DNA from: Chondrilla cf. caribensis
Lineage: Eukaryota > Porifera > Demospongiae > Chondrillida > Chondrillidae
Direction of reading: 5' to 3'
Assembly: GCA_964020155.1 (NCBI GenBank)
Contig: OZ026550.1
Coordinates: forward strand, 5,703,852-5,726,351
DNA length: 22,500 nt
In this document: positions 19,140 through 22,500 of the stretch, in pieces
Layout: each line of letters begins with the position of its first letter
How positions within the stretch are numbered: position 1 is the first letter of the stretch
Notes under the pieces: generated by a model
What the model was told of the DNA's origin: nothing
The model's database searches: none
Seen by the model: the letters and a program-made list of their open reading frames with translations, nothing else
Position numbers and translations under genes: made by a program

Positions 19140-20205
19140 ACAAATGATGTCACGCAATCCAGAAATCAATTGGTATATTATTTAGTGATTATTGTAATCT
19201 TTTTATTTCAATGCACTGTTGGTGTTATTCCACGTGTGTTATGTGGCGTCTAATCTGTGAGGTCTACTGTCTCCAGCGTTTTATATATGGCCATGTAGCT
19301 AGGCTCTGTGGCACACCTGTAGCACCCTTTGAACTTGTTTTTATAACTACCAAATGTCCCGCGTCATGTGAATTAGTCCCGCGTGACCCGCGCCGTTCGA
19401 GGTAACCATTGTTCTTTTATAATTGAGTGTACGTATATTATACGTGCTTATATTCGACCAAGTATTAGTTCGGTTCGCCTCAGTTATAGTCCTCTGTACG
19501 TGAAAGAGTGCTAAAACCTGTTTTTTGAAACCATTGTTCAGTTATTTGGAAGACCCGAGCCCCACTAGAAGACGTATCGAAGACAAAGAGCGTGAACTAC
19601 CTTTCAGTGTACGTGTATCGCAGTTACTGTCCTCCTCTCCACTCCGTGCTACTTCCTAGTTGTTGCTGGCGGGTAAACTGTGATTAGGGTTAGCTAGCGA
19701 TGGTTTAGGATCTATACTTCCAGTCCACGTTTCCTCATGTACTCTTGTGACTGAGTTAACCCGTGGCACATGCAGCTAGTCTCGGTTGACGCTCGCTACA
19801 CTAGAGAGGCTAGGGAGAGAGCGTCTTTTAACCTTTCGGAACAGAAACAAAGGGTGCATGATACGGGTGATTTCGAATAATGAAGATCATTCGGTCATTA
19901 ACAGTCCTCAAGGCTTCGCTAGGGCAAAAGGAATATCGTTAATACTACCAGAGGCTCTCGTAGTGCAGTAGGCGTCGGAAGGTTTTTAACTGAGCGTTTC
20001 ATTTCGCAGTTTTTTGGGGCAAGCTGTCAATCCTGGATTAGCTTCACCCATTTGAGTGTCAGCGCATGTGATCGCACGTTGACTTCTACTCCTGGTTGGC
20101 TTCCTGTTGCATTCTTAGGTCTTCCTATTTTGTAGTATCTTCACACCTGTGGTTAGGATGAGGTGGGAGTGTGTGTCTGAATGTGTGGGAACTTATTACT
20201 GTACA
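19140..20205. other. Gene-free stretch after MFSD5
   Basis: The MFSD5 3' flank is AT-rich up to about 19210 with no canonical AATAAA. Further on, 19360-19700 is relatively CpG-rich (gtcccgcgtgacccgcgccg) and could be the promoter and non-coding first exon of the downstream gene, whose first visible coding exon follows an acceptor. No reading frame here has recognisable content. Confidence 0.4.
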
Positions 20206-20685
20206 AGTGAACCTCTATAACCTACCCACATGTTGAGATCTCCCCATCATTGCAGACTGTACTGAGTGGACCTCTATAATCTACCCACATGTTGAGATCT
20301 CCCCATCATTGTAGACTGTACCGAGTGGACCTCTATAATCTACCCACATGTTGAGATCTCCCCATCACTGCAGACTGTACTGAGTGGACCTCTATAATCT
20401 ACCCACATGTTGAGATCTCCCCATCATTGTAGACTGTACTGAGTGAACCTCTATAATCTACCCACATGTTGAGATCTCCCCATCACTGTAGACTGTACCA
20501 AGTGAACCTCTATAATCTACCCACATGTTGAGATCTCCCCATCATTGTAGATTGTACTGAGTGAACCTCTATAATCTACCCACATGTTGAGATCTCCCCA
20601 TCATTGTAGACTGTACTGAGTGAACCTCTATAATCCACCCACATGTTGAGGTCTCCCCATCATTGTAGACTGTACTGCACTAACT
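20206..20685. repeat. 59-bp tandem array, about 8 copies
   Basis: Units start at 59-bp spacing (ctaccc at 20222, 20281, 20340, 20399, 20458, 20517, 20576, and a ccaccc variant at 20635). Each contains cccacatgttgagatctccc and catcattgtagactgtact. Copies differ at only a few positions, so the array is young or homogenised. It probably lies in the 5' intron of the downstream gene, ending about 50 bp before its first coding exon. Confidence 0.93.
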
Positions 20686-20738
20686 TTCTTTATTGAAGAT
20701 GACTTCCTCTTTTCTCTTCTTCCACTTCTCTTCCAGGG

Positions 20739-21371
20739 ATGAGAGGCGTGGAGTTGGGCAGTACAATGACGTTAGTGAAGAAACTCATGTTAGTGGCAGT
20801 CATCACTGTCATAGGGATTGTGCTACTTAGTCAGATCATGTTAAGTGAGTGGCAATAGTTCAGAACATGTTGGTATCCTGAATTATACAAGGTTATACTG
20901 AAGTATACTAAATCACGCACTATAATATAAAGTATAGGAGGGATTGTACTACTGAGTCACATATCAAGTTAGTAATAATTATGAACATTTTGGTATCCTA
21001 GATTTTACAAGGTTATACTGAAGTATACTAGAACACGCACTATAATAAATGTATAGATAGGGATTGTACCACTGAGTCACATATGGAGTTAGTAATAATA
21101 ATGAACATCTTTGAAAGTGATATTAATTAATACATGTATCCTGATTTGCCATTAGCTGGTATACATATTGGTAACTAATCAATTTGTCAATTGTCACATG
21201 TGGGAAACATGATGTATCCGTGATTCTTTGATGTTACTGTCACCTTTGAGTGTTTAATCCCATAGCTCCCAAACATGTCACAGTGGTTGTGTTGAACCGC
21301 AGACATGTCAACTCCGATCAAGGACCACCATTGAGAATCCTCCAGGATAATGAAATCCCTGTTGACACATC

Positions 21372-21430
<59 letters not shown>

Positions 21431-21789
21431 TACATACTGTGGTCACTAAACACTGTTACCCTCTCAAATGCACCATAATGATGTTATCGCCAATTGTCTT
21501 CTCTCCTCATGCCAGAGTCATCCAGCAAAGTCCTTGATAGAAAAGCACCGACTACTTCTTACCCGAAGATCAAGGACCTCCCTGTTGCTGTTAACCCCTC
21601 AGAACAAAAGCCACACAAAGTATATCACACATTTGTCATTGAACGCAATGTTGTGATTAATTTTCCTGATCAGCTACCTGCCGGGGTGAAAGTGGACAAG
21701 GAAGGCAATGTGTATGTCAACGAGACCTTAATATTCAGAAAAGATGTGAGTTGTAGCGTATGTGTGTGTGTGTGTGTGTGAGAGAGAGT

Positions 21790-21855
<66 letters not shown>

Positions 21856-21861
21856 TGAGTG

Positions 21862-21918
<57 letters not shown>

Positions 21919-21919
21919 T

Positions 21920-21972
<53 letters not shown>

Positions 21973-22260
21973 CCAGGACTAATATCAATTAAGCCCAAAA
22001 GGGATAGAAAGAGTTGAGTCTAGTAGTTATCGGTCGTTTTACTGTTCACAGCAATATGTTCTTCATGATTGGCATTTCTATAGTTAGTTGCAATATGTGT
22101 GTATTAACCGTGTATTAACTGTACATACATACGTACATACCTGTGTACCAACTCCCACCCACAGATGATTGGCTACCTCAATGTGGACATATGGACTGGA
22201 GTAGAGGGTATTCTTGTGGATGATCTCAGATTAGATAAGAGATTTCCGAAGTCTCCTTCA
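20739..22260 (+). CDS. Unrecognised single-pass membrane protein (5' part, continues past window)
   Basis: Four exons join in phase: 20739..20844, 21266..21373, 21516..21745 and 22165..22260, giving 180 codons. Acceptors are ctcttccag, aatcccatag, catgccag and cacccacag; donors are TTAA|GTGAGT, TCAG|GTGTGT, AGAT|GTGAGT and TTCA|GTAAGT. The product starts MRGVELGSTMTLVKK, followed by a hydrophobic helix (LMLVAVITVIGIVLLS, about 16-31). It reads as a type II signal anchor with positive residues before the helix, as in Golgi enzymes. Then come a polar, proline-containing stem and a more ordered part (VYHTFVIERNVVINFP, GNVYVNETLIFRKD with one N-glycosylation sequon NET, LNVDIWTGVEGILVDD). I do not recognise the family. 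The exon with the ATG begins after a splice acceptor, so an upstream 5' exon exists, and an earlier start there cannot be excluded. Confidence 0.75.
20811..21115 (+). repeat. ~120-bp tandem repeat that includes an exon end
   Basis: About 2.5 copies with 126- and 120-bp spacing (ggattgt at 20815, 20941 and 21061). The first copy contains the last 30 nt of the coding exon and its donor; the next two are intronic. Shared landmarks are tggtatcctgaattatacaa / tggtatcctagattttacaa, then ggttatactgaagtatacta and cacgcactataata. Confidence 0.9.
21374..21431 (+). repeat. (GT)n microsatellite at a donor site
   Basis: A GT run of about 50 bp starts immediately at the 5' splice site (ACATCAG|GTGTGTGTG) of the second visible exon and ends with tatgtgtgtacat. 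Confidence 0.93.
21759..21971 (+). repeat. Interrupted (GT)n microsatellite
   Basis: About 213 bp of GT broken by gagagagagtgg, gagtgagtggta and gagtgg. It begins 13 bp after the donor of the third visible exon. The open frames it creates (Val-Cys or His-Thr polymers) are artefacts of the repeat. Confidence 0.95.
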
Positions 22261-22306
22261 GTAAGTGTTGTCTCTCACACACTGAACCCAACACACTTCA
22301 CATCTC

Positions 22307-22500
22307 TGTCATCCATCCTTACCATCTTCACCCTCATCATTGCCCTCACCATCTTCACCCTCACCATCTACACCCTCATCACCCTCACCATTTCCACCCT
22401 CACCATCTCCATCCCACCATATCCACTCTCATTACCCTCACCATCTCCACCCCCGCCATCTCCACCCTTACCATCTCCACCCTCACCATCTCAACCCTCA
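22307..22500 (+). repeat. Pyrimidine-rich ~15-bp minisatellite (caccctcaccatctc)
   Basis: Irregular units of caccctcaccatctc and variants (caccctcatcattgc, cacccccgccatctc) run to the window edge. They lie in the intron after the fourth visible exon, about 45 bp past the donor. Confidence 0.85.

Noticed and set aside
20206..20685. CRISPR-like regular array
   Set aside because: The 59-bp units are repeated in full without unique spacers, and the genome is eukaryotic; it is a minisatellite.
1..22500. tRNA or rRNA genes
   Set aside because: No cloverleaf with a convincing B box (GGTTCGAAT-type) was seen on either strand; partial matches such as gggtcgaacc near 506 lack the rest.

Overview
This is nuclear DNA of an animal. 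Genes are split by short GT-AG introns (about 75-660 bp), and intergenic and intronic DNA is full of CA/GT microsatellites, minisatellites and MITE-like elements. Two conserved single-copy animal genes are recognisable, PSMG2 and MFSD5. The compact introns and a tandem family of RING/TRAF-type zinc-finger proteins would suit an early-branching metazoan such as a sponge. That placement is inference; no marker here proves it.

Left part (1-13.4 kb): a tandem cluster of four paralogues, all on the minus strand, with an unusual order of domains: SH3, RING (C3HC4), TRAF-type zinc fingers, then a coiled coil, with no MATH/TRAF-C domain. Gene A (3190-5300), gene C (9427-11177) and gene D (11708-13379) can be built as complete two-exon genes. 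Each has a short first coding exon joined through a phase-1 intron. Gene B (7639-8954) is cut short after the RING by a 4-bp frameshift; its zinc-finger and coiled-coil half survives out of frame at 6885-7646. The block with gene A and a broken tail of gene D (about 1-5990) is a duplicate of the block with gene C and the tail of gene D (about 9028-11855). Gene A's copy has since received two transposons: an element with long terminal inverted repeats carrying reverse-transcriptase remnants (112-2495), and a 338-bp hAT-type MITE with a perfect 8-bp target duplication (2544-2881). The other block keeps both empty sites.

Middle (13.4-17.2 kb): an intergenic stretch, then PSMG2 (proteasome assembly chaperone 2) on the minus strand. 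It is rebuilt here from seven exons with consistent splice phases (274 aa). Its introns hold microsatellites and a second MITE.

Right part (17.2-22.5 kb): MFSD5 (molybdate-anion transporter family, 456 aa, two exons) lies head-to-head with PSMG2; the two start codons are only 82 bp apart. After a gene-poor stretch with a 59-bp tandem array comes the 5' part of an unrecognised single-pass membrane protein gene (four exons seen, continuing past the window).

The most unusual points are the SH3-RING-TRAF-finger-coiled-coil family, with histidine-rich heptads and an almost invariant 78-nt segment in distant paralogues, and a recurrent pattern in the right half in which tandem repeats begin exactly at, or include, 5' splice sites.
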